Shown: positions 26,913 to 36,453 of the stretch, piece by piece
Position numbering within the stretch: position 1 is the first letter of the stretch
Layout of the letters: each line of letters starts with the position of its first letter
Origin: Arthrobacter sp. OY3WO11
GTDB lineage: Bacteria > Actinomycetota > Actinomycetes > Actinomycetales > Micrococcaceae
Assembly: GCF_001641125.1 (NCBI RefSeq)
Contig: NZ_LWLP01000001.1
Location: 3,122,133-3,186,132 of the forward strand
Direction: 5' to 3'
DNA length: 64,000 nt
Position numbers and translations under genes: made by a program
The notes under the pieces: generated by a model
Told to the model about the DNA's origin: nothing
The model's database searches: none
The model's input: the letters and a program-made list of their open reading frames with translations, nothing else

Positions 26913-28550
26913 CTAGCCCGCGAGCCCGTGTTCGAAGGCGTACCGTGTGGCGGCGGCCCTCGAAGAGAGCCCAAGCTTCAGGAAGATGTTGCTGATATGG
27001 CGGGCGACTGTCTTTTCGCTTAGGTACAGTTCAGCGGCAATTTTCCGGTTTCCCTGGCCGGAGGCCACCAGTCGGAGGACCTCCGCTTCCCGCCGCGTGA
27101 GCGGTCCCGCGACGCCGCCGCCTTCCCCGTGGTCCATGAGCGAGGCTGCCCAAGCCGCAGCGGGGGCGGCCTTCAGCTCCAGGAACTCGGCATGCGCGGC
27201 TTCAAATTCCATCAGGGCCGACGTTTCGTCGCCCAGGTCCCGGCATGCCCGCCCAATCAAGACCCGGCAGCAGGCAGCCTGGAACGGCACCCCAAGCTCC
27301 AGCCACAGCTGCCAGGCTTGCCGCAGAACTTGCGCGGCCGCAGCGGGATCCCTTTCCTCAAGGGTGACGGCGCCGTCAGCCTGGCCCGCCACTGCCCGGA
27401 TCATGGGTCTGGGGCATTCGCGGGCAAAAGTGGCCAGTTCCTCCGCAGCCTGCCGTGCAGCCGTCAGGTCCGGCACGGCCAGTTCGATCTGCACCAGCGC
27501 AGGCAACAGGTGCCGGCGGGTGGCGATGTCAGCCAGACCGGCCGCCCGGCGGATCATCGACTGCGCCTGATGGGCGTCTCCCCGCGCCAGCGCCAGGAGA
27601 GCAAGTCCTGGCTGGGGTTCGTGGCCGCTGCGCGCCGCGTGACGGTAGGAAGCTTCTGCAGCATCCAGGTTACCGGTCAGCCGCTGCACTTCGGCCTGCT
27701 GGTAATAGCCGCCGTAAAGGGCCCAGGGGTCACCCTTCGTTGAGCGCCCCTGGGCGACCGCTGCCGCCTCCAGCGCTTCGGACCATGCTCCGTGCAGCAG
27801 GAAGAGCTCGGCGCGGTGCGCTTGGCATTGTCCGCTGAACGCCATGGTGTCCGGACGTTCACGGCACCAGCTGTCGAGTGCCGCTGTCCATTCCAGCGCC
27901 CGTTCAAGGTCGAAGGCAACCTGGCAGTTGCCTATGACTGCGCAGTAGATGATTCCGGACGGGACAGCCGAGAGTTCTCCCGCCGTGACGGCCACCATGA
28001 CCTCGTCGAACATACCGAGGCCTTCCTCCGCGCGGCCAAGCGCCAGGGTCGACTGGCCTGCTCCGAGAAGGCCGAAAGCGGCCAGGTCTTTGTCCTGGAA
28101 CCTCTGGCCAATATCGGCAACCTGGGAGAACATCTGCAGGGCAGCCTGCGGATCGCCGCCGTACAGCTTTCCCAAGGCCATGGGGACGAGGATGAAGCCC
28201 TGCACTGGGTCCGGTGCAGGGAGTTCGCTGACCAGCTTCTGGCCGCGCGCCAACCACCCCCCGGCCCGTGCCATCTCGCCAAGATTGGTCAGGTGCATCA
28301 CCATCCAGGCGGCGCATCTGGCGGCGCCAGCCAGGTCGCCGACCATGAGGTATTCCTCATGCGCACGGGTAAGAGTATCCAGACCCGCATCAGTGTTGCC
28401 GGTCAGGATCTCCGCCGTGGCCAACCGTTCGAGGTCCGCCGCCGGCAGTCCGCCCCGCTGGTCCGCATCCCGGAAATTCTGGAAGGCATCGGTCCAGCGG
28501 TGCTCGCGGAATGCCGACCGGCCCTGGTCCATGCCCGTCTCCGCTGACAC
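26913..28550 (-). CDS. LuxR-family regulator with TPR-like helical domain
   Basis: 545 residues from GTG 28550, which follows a strong GGAAGGAGG. The C-terminal 65 residues are a LuxR/FixJ helix-turn-helix: LTRREAEVLRLVASGQGNRK, then SEKTVARHISNIFLKLGLSS. The rest (about 1-470) is all-helical with TPR-like repeats and no P-loop ATPase, so it resembles the helical arm of MalT/LAL regulators without the NTPase. The inducer is unknown. It precedes the SemiSWEET-monooxygenase-acyltransferase genes on the same strand and probably controls them (inference from position and the inverted repeat at 26871-26906). The 195-bp gap upstream holds nothing I recognise. Confidence 0.85.
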   Translation of the reverse strand: MSAETGMDQGRSAFREHRWTDAFQNFRDADQRGGLPAADLERLATAEILTGNTDAGLDTLTRAHEEYLMVGDLAGAARCAAWMVMHLTNLGEMARAGGWLARGQKLVSELPAPDPVQGFILVPMALGKLYGGDPQAALQMFSQVADIGQRFQDKDLAAFGLLGAGQSTLALGRAEEGLGMFDEVMVAVTAGELSAVPSGIIYCAVIGNCQVAFDLERALEWTAALDSWCRERPDTMAFSGQCQAHRAELFLLHGAWSEALEAAAVAQGRSTKGDPWALYGGYYQQAEVQRLTGNLDAAEASYRHAARSGHEPQPGLALLALARGDAHQAQSMIRRAAGLADIATRRHLLPALVQIELAVPDLTAARQAAEELATFARECPRPMIRAVAGQADGAVTLEERDPAAAAQVLRQAWQLWLELGVPFQAACCRVLIGRACRDLGDETSALMEFEAAHAEFLELKAAPAAAWAASLMDHGEGGGVAGPLTRREAEVLRLVASGQGNRKIAAELYLSEKTVARHISNIFLKLGLSSRAAATRYAFEHGLAG

Positions 28551-28745
28551 CCTGGCCTCCTTCCGGATACCACCCAAGCCAGCCTGCCGCCGTCGCGCAC
28601 TGCACGCAACGGTACTTAAGCGTCACCGTACGCCCGCGGCACACCCGGCACAAGCAGTCCGCAGGTACATTCGAACCCCCCATCCCGGCGGCGTGTCCTG
28701 GCGCCGCAAGGGCGGCCGCCTAAGGCGTTCCTCTTCCTCCTCCGG

Positions 28746-30269
28746 CTATGAACGAAGCAGTCCGCGCAGCGTGTGTATGGTGTCCGCTTCCGCGGCCGTT
28801 TTGTCGTCGCGGTAACGCTTGACGCGGGCGAACCGGAGCGCTATCCCGCCGGGATACCGCGGGGACTGCTGCACGCCGTCGATGGCGATCTCCACGACGG
28901 TCACGGGCTCCACCCAGACGGTGCCGGCCGTGCGCCGCACCTCGAGCCCCTGGAAACGTTCGGTCTGCCACTGCAGCAGCGCGTCGGTGAGGCCCTTGAA
29001 GGTTTTGCCCACCATGACGTAGCCGCCAGGTTCACCGAACTCCCCGTGCGGGTCCAATGCTCCAAGATGCAGGTTGGAGAGGAGCCCGGTGCGCCGTCCC
29101 GACCCCCATTCGGAGGCAAGGACCACCAGGTCGTAGGTAAGGACGGGCTTCACCTTGATCCAGTTGGAGCCGCGCCGGCCGGCGGCGTAGGCCGATCCCA
29201 CCGCCTTCACCACCACGCCCTCGTGGCCCGCGGCGAGCGCATCACGGGAGACCCCTTCGGCAATCCCAGGGTCTGCCGTGATCTGGCCGGGAATCCGGTA
29301 CTCCGGGGCGATGCCCTCAAGCACTCCGATGCGCGTGGACAGGGGTTCGTCAAGGAGGTCGCGGCCGTCGATGTGCAGCACGTCGAAGAACCAGGGATGC
29401 AGCAGGGTGGTGCGCGCCGCGTCCGCGCCGAACCGGGACATGGTCTCCTGGAACGGACGGGGGCCGCCGTCCTCATCGAGGGCCAGGGTCTCGCCGTCAA
29501 GGATCACATCCCGCACCGGCAGTGCGCGCACCACCTCCACCACCTCGGGCAGGCGGTGGGTCACCTCGGCCAGGGTGCGTGTGTAGATGCGCACGTCGTC
29601 GCCGGCGCGGTGCACCTGGATGCGGGCGCCGTCGAGCTTGTATTCCACGGACGCCTCACCGGTAACCTCCAGGGCGGCGCCGGCGCTGGCCGCCGTGGAA
29701 GCGAGCATCGGCTGCACGGGGCGGCCGACGACGAGGCCGACGGCGTCCAGCTGCGCCGCGGTGCCCGTGATGGCCAGCAGGGCGGTTTCGCCGAGGTCCC
29801 CGGAGAGCATGGCCGCGCGGCGTACGGAGGCGACGGGGCGGTCCGAGGCACGGGCAACGGCGTCCGTCAGCACCCCCTCAAGCGCACCGGTGCGCAGCTC
29901 CCCCAGCAGCACGCCGGAGATGAAGGCCTGCTCCCTTTCCGTAGCTGCCGCCGTGAGCGTCCGAAGAGTCGCGGCGCGTTCCGCCGCAGACCCGGCCCCC
30001 GCGGTGGCGAGCAGCCGGTCCAAAGCGGCGTCGAGGTCCGCGAGGGTGAGGCTGGGTTCCTGGGCAGGCTCCCCCATGGCCGCAGACATGCCGCGCCAGC
30101 CCACCCCCACCCGGCCCTGGCGCGGCCTGGCGGTCAGCAAACCCACCGCCGTCGCGATTTCCGCTGGCTCCAGCCGCAGCAGCAGGTCCGCCAACGCGTC
30201 CACCTTTGCGAGCCGGGAGCGCGTGGCTGCGACCGTATCCGTAGTTTTCACGAGCTCGTCGAGCAGCAT
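28746..30269 (-). CDS. lig: ATP-dependent DNA ligase (LigB-like)
   Basis: 507 residues, the size of the mycobacterial LigB type. The adenylation motif is EYKLDGARIQVH with K211 as the AMP-accepting lysine. Motifs III-V follow: VILDGE, GVVVKAV and NWIKVKP. The N-terminal DNA-binding domain (about 1-185) is helical. These enzymes seal nicks using ATP and are accessory to the NAD-dependent LigA. It diverges from the two reductase-like genes. CAGACT, a weak -10, lies 6 nt before its ATG. Confidence 0.92.
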   Translation of the reverse strand: MLLDELVKTTDTVAATRSRLAKVDALADLLLRLEPAEIATAVGLLTARPRQGRVGVGWRGMSAAMGEPAQEPSLTLADLDAALDRLLATAGAGSAAERAATLRTLTAAATEREQAFISGVLLGELRTGALEGVLTDAVARASDRPVASVRRAAMLSGDLGETALLAITGTAAQLDAVGLVVGRPVQPMLASTAASAGAALEVTGEASVEYKLDGARIQVHRAGDDVRIYTRTLAEVTHRLPEVVEVVRALPVRDVILDGETLALDEDGGPRPFQETMSRFGADAARTTLLHPWFFDVLHIDGRDLLDEPLSTRIGVLEGIAPEYRIPGQITADPGIAEGVSRDALAAGHEGVVVKAVGSAYAAGRRGSNWIKVKPVLTYDLVVLASEWGSGRRTGLLSNLHLGALDPHGEFGEPGGYVMVGKTFKGLTDALLQWQTERFQGLEVRRTAGTVWVEPVTVVEIAIDGVQQSPRYPGGIALRFARVKRYRDDKTAAEADTIHTLRGLLRS

Positions 30270-30337
30270 GGCATCAGTCTGCCACGCCCGCCCCGTCCAC
30301 TATGGACAGCTCCGGACGGCAGTTCCAGACTGGACGC

Positions 30338-30949
30338 ATGGGAATCATCGTCGCGAACCTGTTCATCACCCTCGACGGCGTGTACCAGGCGCCCGGCGGG
30401 CGCGAAGAGGACACCGAGGGCAGCTTTGCCTTCGGGGGCTGGCAGGCTCCCGTGTCCGACGACGAGGCGGAAGCGGCCATCGAGGCCGGCATCAGCAGCA
30501 TGGACGCCCTGCTTCTGGGCCGCAGGACCTATGACATCTTCGCGGCCTACTGGCCCCACCAGTCCGGCGACGTTGGCGCCGCGCTCAACCGGGTGCCAAA
30601 GTTCGTTGTCTCCAGCACCCTGTCCGGTCCCAGTTGGGCGGGAACGACAGTCCTGCCCAATGCCACAGCCGCGGGCCGGCTCCGTGAAGAGTACGGGCAG
30701 GTCCACATGTTCGGCAGCGGCGTCCTGATCCGTTCACTGCTTGCGGCAGAGGTGCTTGACCGCCTCCACCTCTGGCTCTATCCCGTTACTTTGGGCCAGG
30801 GCAAGCGCCTGTTCGACGCCGGGACCGTTCCCGCCACCTACCGCCTCGCGGAGCCGGCGCGCACCTTCCCGAAGGGGGCGGTGTCGCTGGCCTACGAGCG
30901 TGCGGGCGCTGTGGAGACGCTGGACATGCCGGCCACGCAGGGCACGTAA
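30338..30949 (+). CDS. RibD/dihydrofolate reductase-like protein (first copy)
   Basis: 203 residues from ATG 30338. The RibD_C fold is shown by NLFITLDGVYQAPGG at the N-terminus, DALLLGRRTYDIFAAYWP, VHMFGSGVLIRSLLAAEVLD and LHLWLYPVTLGQGKRLF. Proteins of this group are NADPH-dependent reductases of mostly unknown substrate and are rarely true folate reductases. CAGACT lies 6 nt before the start as a possible weak -10. Its stop overlaps the start of the next gene (TAATGG), which encodes a paralogue. Confidence 0.85.
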   Translation: MGIIVANLFITLDGVYQAPGGREEDTEGSFAFGGWQAPVSDDEAEAAIEAGISSMDALLLGRRTYDIFAAYWPHQSGDVGAALNRVPKFVVSSTLSGPSWAGTTVLPNATAAGRLREEYGQVHMFGSGVLIRSLLAAEVLDRLHLWLYPVTLGQGKRLFDAGTVPATYRLAEPARTFPKGAVSLAYERAGAVETLDMPATQGT

Positions 30950-31548
30950 TGGCTAAGGTCATCGCAGCAATCACAACGTCGGTTGACGGGCTTATCACCG
31001 GCCCCGACGACGGTCCCGGGTACGGCCTGGGCAGGGGTGGAGAACGGCTGCACTACTGGGTGATGGGCGGCCCGTGGACTTACGACGGCGGCCACGACTT
31101 TGCGATGCACGGGCCGGACAAGGAATTCTACGAGGAGCTCGTTGCGGGGCTGGGTGCGAGGGTCGTAGGGCGCGGGATGTATGACGCGGCGGGAGCGTGG
31201 GGAGGTACCAACCCGTTCCCCGGGCCGCTGATCGTGCTCACCCACCGTGTAGAGGACCAGCCCGCGGCTGCGTCCGGATTCACGTTCGTGTCCGGGCTCG
31301 AGGAAGCTTTGGCCCAGGCCACCAAAGCGGCCGGCGGCCTCGACGTATCGATCGGCGGCGGCGCGGACGTGATCCGGCAGGCACTGGCCGCCGGTCTGGT
31401 GGACGAACTGGCGCTGTCAACGGCACCGGTGGTCCTGGGCGCCGGCAAGCGCCTTTTCGACGGCTTCCAGCATGACATCGACCTGGAGATCCTGAAGGCC
31501 GTCAGTTCACCGTTCGCCACCCACGTCCGTTACGCCGTGAAGAAGTAG
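30949..31548 (+). CDS. RibD/dihydrofolate reductase-like protein (second copy)
   Basis: 199 residues, coupled to the previous gene by a start/stop overlap. It has the same fold landmarks: AAITTSVDGLITGPDD, ARVVGRGMYDAAGAWGG, VSIGGGADVIRQALAAGLVD and LALSTAPVVLGAGKRLFDG. The two proteins are clearly homologous but well diverged, so the duplication is old. A tandem pair suggests either two substrates or a heterodimer. A canonical bidirectional terminator follows. Confidence 0.85.
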   Translation: MAKVIAAITTSVDGLITGPDDGPGYGLGRGGERLHYWVMGGPWTYDGGHDFAMHGPDKEFYEELVAGLGARVVGRGMYDAAGAWGGTNPFPGPLIVLTHRVEDQPAAASGFTFVSGLEEALAQATKAAGGLDVSIGGGADVIRQALAAGLVDELALSTAPVVLGAGKRLFDGFQHDIDLEILKAVSSPFATHVRYAVKK

Positions 31549-31576
31549 GCGACTGCTCCTGCGCGTTTCCCGCACC

Positions 31577-31612
31577 AAAAAACCGGCCCAGCGGATGCTG
31601 GACCGGTTTTTT
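31577..31612 (+). terminator. bidirectional intrinsic terminator
   Basis: AAAAAACCGG and CCGGTTTTTT flank a CCAGC/GCTGG inner stem with loop GGAT. The stem ends in U6 read in either direction, so it can stop both the reductase pair and any transcript past groEL. Confidence 0.9.
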
Positions 31613-31675
31613 GTGCGTGCAGGACTGGGCCCACACCATCAGGGAGACGGTGGCTGGGCCCACGCCGGCGAGGGG

Positions 31676-31702
31676 CCCAAGTCGAGCGAAGCGAGACTTG
31701 GG
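31676..31702 (-). terminator. hairpin after groEL
   Basis: CCCAAGTC and GACTTGGG form an 8-bp stem around a GAGCGAAGCGA loop that can itself pair as TCG/CGA. It lies 12 nt past the groEL stop. It could be a terminator or a copy of a dispersed palindromic element. Confidence 0.55.
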
Positions 31703-31714
31703 AGCCGGTGGGGA

Positions 31715-33337
<1,623 letters not shown>

Positions 33338-33402
33338 TCAAGACAGAACCCCGCGCAGCTGACCAGCAGAGAGCATGACCAGCGGCACGGGGATCCGGAG
33401 AG

Positions 33403-33696
33403 TTACTTTACGACGATCGCCAGGACGTCGCGGGCGGAGAGCACGAGGTACTCGGTGCCGCCGGTCTTGACTTCGGTTCCGCCGTACTTGGAGTAGATGA
33501 CGACGTCGCCAACGGCTACGTCGACGGGAACGCGGTTGCCATCTTCGAAGCGGCCGGGGCCAACTGCAACAACTTCGCCTTCCTGCGGCTTCTCCTGCGC
33601 GGAGTCCGGGATCACCAGGCCGGAAGCCGTGGTCTGCTCGGCTTCGAGCGGGCGGACAACAATACGATCCTCAAGAGGCTTAATAGAGACCGACAC
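33403..33696 (-). CDS. groES: 10 kDa co-chaperonin GroES
   Basis: 97 residues from GTG 33696, which follows AAGGAGAGG; a longer frame from 33804 is not credible. It is the lid of the GroEL chamber. Family landmarks include [19 protein letters not shown], the mobile loop [16 protein letters not shown] and [13 protein letters not shown]. It is followed by groEL after 77 nt and preceded by two CIRCE operators. Confidence 0.96.
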   Translation of the reverse strand: MSVSIKPLEDRIVVRPLEAEQTTASGLVIPDSAQEKPQEGEVVAVGPGRFEDGNRVPVDVAVGDVVIYSKYGGTEVKTGGTEYLVLSARDVLAIVVK

Positions 33697-33807
33697 TCGG
33701 ACCTCTCCTTCTTCGTCAGCAAATTCGTGGACTGGAAAGCTTTCCGCCGTGGCTGGCAAACCGTCGTCGCGGTGCCGGCAGCAGCCTGGCTGGCAGCTCT
33801 TCATGTA

Positions 33808-33834
33808 TTAGCACCCTCCTAGGGAGAGTGCTAA
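33808..33834 (-). promoter_or_regulatory. CIRCE operator 1 (HrcA site)
   Basis: TTAGCACCC-N9-GAGTGCTAA matches the CIRCE consensus TTAGCACTC-N9-GAGTGCTAA with one mismatch. HrcA bound here represses groES-groEL until heat shock. Confidence 0.93.
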
Positions 33835-33853
33835 TACAGACTGTATGCAAGGG

Positions 33854-33880
33854 TTAGCACTCGGTCAAGGCGAGTGCCAG
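33854..33880 (-). promoter_or_regulatory. CIRCE operator 2 (HrcA site, imperfect)
   Basis: TTAGCACTC-N9-GAGTGCCAG has a perfect left arm and two mismatches in the right arm. It lies 19 bp upstream of the first CIRCE, making a tandem pair. Confidence 0.8.
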
Positions 33881-33911
33881 AGTTTCGTCACGGGCGGAAC
33901 ATGGGGACGTG

Positions 33912-33917
33912 TAGATT
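33912..33917 (+). promoter_or_regulatory. -10 element of DMT transporter (leaderless)
   Basis: TAGATT lies 6 nt before GTG 33924, with no ribosome-binding site. Confidence 0.5.
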
Positions 33918-33923
33918 TGCCGG

Positions 33924-34862
33924 GTGCGAGCCGCTGTTTACCTGATTCTTGCCACCCTCTTCTGGGCGGGCAACTTTGTTGTAGGACAGGCTGCCATGGA
34001 GACCATGGAGCCGCTCCAGCTGACGTTCTGGCGGTGGGCCCTGGCCGCTGTGCCGCTGCTGGTCCTGGCGCAGCTGGTGGAAAAACCGGACTGGCGCGCC
34101 ATCCTGCGCCACTGGCCGGCGCTGCTGGTCCTGAGCTGCCTGGGCATGAGCGCCTACACCCTGCTGCTGTACAGCGCGCTGGGGCACACCTCGGCCCTGA
34201 ATGCTTCGCTGGTGACCGCTGCAAACCCCGCCCTGATTACGGTCCTGGCCGTAGTCCTGCTCCGGGACAGGCCGCGCCCGCTGGGCTGGGCAGGGATTGC
34301 GCTGGGCCTCTGCGGAGTCCTGCTGGTCCTCACCGGAGGCGATCTGCAGCGGCTCCTGACCTTCTCCATCAACGCTGGCGAACTGCTGATCGTCGGCGCC
34401 ATCACCGTGTGGGGCATCTACACGATCACCGCCCGCAGGCTGTCCGTCCCGGCGATCACCTCCACCGCGGTGCAGGTGGCCATGGCGGCTGTTGTCCTGG
34501 TTCCCTTTGCTGTGGGCACGGGGGCCGGGCTGCCGGCCACGGCATCCGAGGGCTGGTCCCTGGCCTACATCGTCCTCTTCCCCTCGCTGGGTTCCTACCT
34601 GCTGTGGAACCTGGCGCTCAAACGCACCACCGCTGCGAACGCCGGAAACTACCTCAACCTAATCGCCGTGTTTACCGCCATCATCACGGTCGCCCTGGGT
34701 CAGCCCATCACCGTCCCCCAGGTCCTGGGCGGCATCCTGGTTATCTCAGGGGTCCTGCTGACCAGTACCGGAGGCAAAGCACCTCAGCGGCCCAGGTCCT
34801 CGAAGTCGACGTCCTCCCCGCCGTCGCCCTCATCCTCGCCTGCCGAGTTCCGCCCGCGGTAA
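33924..34862 (+). CDS. DMT-superfamily (EamA) transporter
   Basis: 312 residues with ten predicted membrane helices in two EamA repeats. The first begins AAVYLILATLFWAGNFVVG, and the second includes ELLIVGAITVWGIYTITARR and YLLWNLALKRTTAANAGNYL. Members export metabolites or drugs; the substrate is unknown. GTG 33924 has a leaderless-type -10. The last 26 residues are a Ser/Pro/Lys-rich tail encoded opposite the end of the convergent gene, an overlap of 79 bp. The functional C-terminus may therefore be only the transmembrane part. Confidence 0.88.
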   Translation: MRAAVYLILATLFWAGNFVVGQAAMETMEPLQLTFWRWALAAVPLLVLAQLVEKPDWRAILRHWPALLVLSCLGMSAYTLLLYSALGHTSALNASLVTAANPALITVLAVVLLRDRPRPLGWAGIALGLCGVLLVLTGGDLQRLLTFSINAGELLIVGAITVWGIYTITARRLSVPAITSTAVQVAMAAVVLVPFAVGTGAGLPATASEGWSLAYIVLFPSLGSYLLWNLALKRTTAANAGNYLNLIAVFTAIITVALGQPITVPQVLGGILVISGVLLTSTGGKAPQRPRSSKSTSSPPSPSSSPAEFRPR

Positions 34863-35161
34863 AGCAGCACCGCGGCAGCCGCGGCCGTCATGAGCGATAC
34901 AACCAGGAAGAAGATGCTGCCCGCGCGGGCTCCGGCGTACAGACCGCGGATGTCCTGGGCCTCCTGCGTGTCGTCCTGGATGCTGCTGCCGCCCACCGAA
35001 TAGACTGTGGCGTTGAAGGCATCCAGGAAGAAGATGATCACCAGCAGCGCGATGCACACCACGGCCACCACGGCACTGGCAATCAGTGCCGGGCGGGCGA
35101 ACCGCGCCAGGCCTCCGGGGTGGTGCTGGCGGGACTGCGGGGAACCTGCACTGTCTTTCAT
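34784..35161 (-). CDS. small two-helix membrane protein with acidic tail
   Basis: 125 residues from ATG 35161; the open frame continues upstream, but a TAGTGT -10 hexamer sits 7 nt before this ATG. There are two membrane helices (about 26-46 and 82-101) with an outside loop between them and a strongly acidic C-terminus (GEDEGDGGEDVDFEDLGR). No family is recognised. It diverges from the methyltransferase gene and its 3' end overlaps the DMT transporter gene on the other strand by 79 bp. Confidence 0.65.
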   Translation of the reverse strand: MKDSAGSPQSRQHHPGGLARFARPALIASAVVAVVCIALLVIIFFLDAFNATVYSVGGSSIQDDTQEAQDIRGLYAGARAGSIFFLVVSLMTAAAAAVLLYRGRNSAGEDEGDGGEDVDFEDLGR

Positions 35162-35168
35162 GGCTTCA

Positions 35169-35174
35169 ACACTA
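35169..35174 (-). promoter_or_regulatory. -10 element of small membrane protein (leaderless)
   Basis: TAGTGT on the minus strand lies 7 nt before ATG 35161. Confidence 0.45.
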
Positions 35175-35202
35175 TCGGCCCGCCGGCATGCCGCTCCTCC
35201 AT

Positions 35203-35208
35203 TAGGCT
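35203..35208 (+). promoter_or_regulatory. -10 element of THUMP-like methyltransferase (leaderless)
   Basis: TAGGCT lies 7 nt before ATG 35216. It is back-to-back with the -10 at 35169-35174, so the two divergent promoters overlap. Confidence 0.45.
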
Positions 35209-35215
35209 GGAACCC

Positions 35216-36451
35216 ATGGCTCAAGCTCCCCAGGACCAGATTGCACCACTGCTCACCCCGGAAGGCTGGGAGCTTCTGGCGTCCCTGGGCCCGTACCAGG
35301 AGGAGAAGTCCTTCGAGCTGAACTCGGCCCTCCGCAAGGCCGGCCACTCCCCTGAACTGGTCTCCGCCGTCCTGACCCAGTCCCGGCTCCGCACCAGGGC
35401 TGCCGCCAAGTTCGGTGAGTTTGCCCGGAGCATGCTGTTCACCCAGGCTGGCCTGGAACAGGCCACCCGGCTCAACGTTGCCGCACGCCACGCCCAGCGG
35501 TTCGCGGAGGCCGGAATCCGCCACGTTGCAGACCTGGGCTGCGGGCTGGGCGCGGACTCCCTGACACTGGCTTCCATGGACATCAATGTCACCGCCGTGG
35601 AGATGGACGAGACCACGGCAGCCTGCGCCACCGTCAACCTGATCCCGTTCCCCAACGCCACCGTGATGCATGCGGACGCCATGGCAGTGCCGCTGGACGG
35701 GATCGACGGCGTCTGGCTCGATCCTGCGCGCCGTGTCACCTCCACGTCGGGCACCAAGCGGATCTGGGACCCGGAGGCCTTTTCCCCGCCCCTGTCCTTC
35801 GTTGAGGACCTGGCGGCCTCCGGCCTGGCCGTGGGGGTCAAGATGGGGCCGGGCATGCCGCACGATTCCGTTCCTGCAGGCTGCGAAGCGCAGTGGGTCT
35901 CCGTGGCCGGGGATGTGACGGAGGTGGCGCTGTGGTTCAACGCAGTGCGCCGGCCGGGAGTCCGCCGGGCAGCGCTGGTCCTCGGTGCGCAGGGCGCGGC
36001 TGAGCTGACCAGCGGCGAAGACTTCGGCGCCGGCCCCACGGCTCCGGTGGGCCCGGTGGAAGGCTACCTCTACGAACCGGACGGTGCGGTGATCCGCGCC
36101 GGGCTGGTGGCCGACGTTGCACTGCAGCTGGGCGGACACCTGGTGGATGAGCACATCGCCTATGTGTGCGCGCCGGAACTGGTGGACACACCCTTTGCCC
36201 GCGCCTACAAGGTCCTGGAGGTGATGCCCTACAACGTCAAGGCGCTCAAGGGCTGGGTGAAGGACAACGGCATCGGCGTGCTGGACATCAAGAAGCGCGG
36301 CACCGCCGTCACGCCCGAGGAGCTCCGCAAGCAGCTCCTCCCCAGCGGGAAGAACGCGGCCGGCAAGAAAGCCGGAACCAAAACAGCCACCCTGGTCCTG
36401 ACCCGCATCGGGGAGGACCGGGTGGCCATCGTGGTGGAGCCCGTCCAGTAA
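35216..36451 (+). CDS. class I SAM methyltransferase with THUMP-like domain
   Basis: 411 residues from ATG 35216; the frame runs much further upstream but crosses the divergent gene. Residues about 80-260 are a Rossmann methyltransferase with motif I VADLGCGLGADSLTLA (104-119) and a DPARR catalytic-type motif (169-173). The C-terminal third matches the THUMP-like domain found in actinobacterial methyltransferases (HLVDEHIAYVCAPELVDTPF, then VLEVMPYNVKALKGW). An RNA substrate is likely from the domain but unproven. It converges on the shikimate-dehydrogenase-like gene with a 2-nt gap. Confidence 0.85.
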   Translation: MAQAPQDQIAPLLTPEGWELLASLGPYQEEKSFELNSALRKAGHSPELVSAVLTQSRLRTRAAAKFGEFARSMLFTQAGLEQATRLNVAARHAQRFAEAGIRHVADLGCGLGADSLTLASMDINVTAVEMDETTAACATVNLIPFPNATVMHADAMAVPLDGIDGVWLDPARRVTSTSGTKRIWDPEAFSPPLSFVEDLAASGLAVGVKMGPGMPHDSVPAGCEAQWVSVAGDVTEVALWFNAVRRPGVRRAALVLGAQGAAELTSGEDFGAGPTAPVGPVEGYLYEPDGAVIRAGLVADVALQLGGHLVDEHIAYVCAPELVDTPFARAYKVLEVMPYNVKALKGWVKDNGIGVLDIKKRGTAVTPEELRKQLLPSGKNAAGKKAGTKTATLVLTRIGEDRVAIVVEPVQ

Positions 36452-36453
36452 GG

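Noticed and set aside
28660..28690. Possible tRNA T-loop (TTCGAACCC)
   Set aside because: No anticodon or acceptor stem can be formed around it.
33845..35215. Upstream extension of the THUMP-like methyltransferase frame
   Set aside because: It would cover the DMT transporter and the divergent small gene; ATG 35216 has its own -10.
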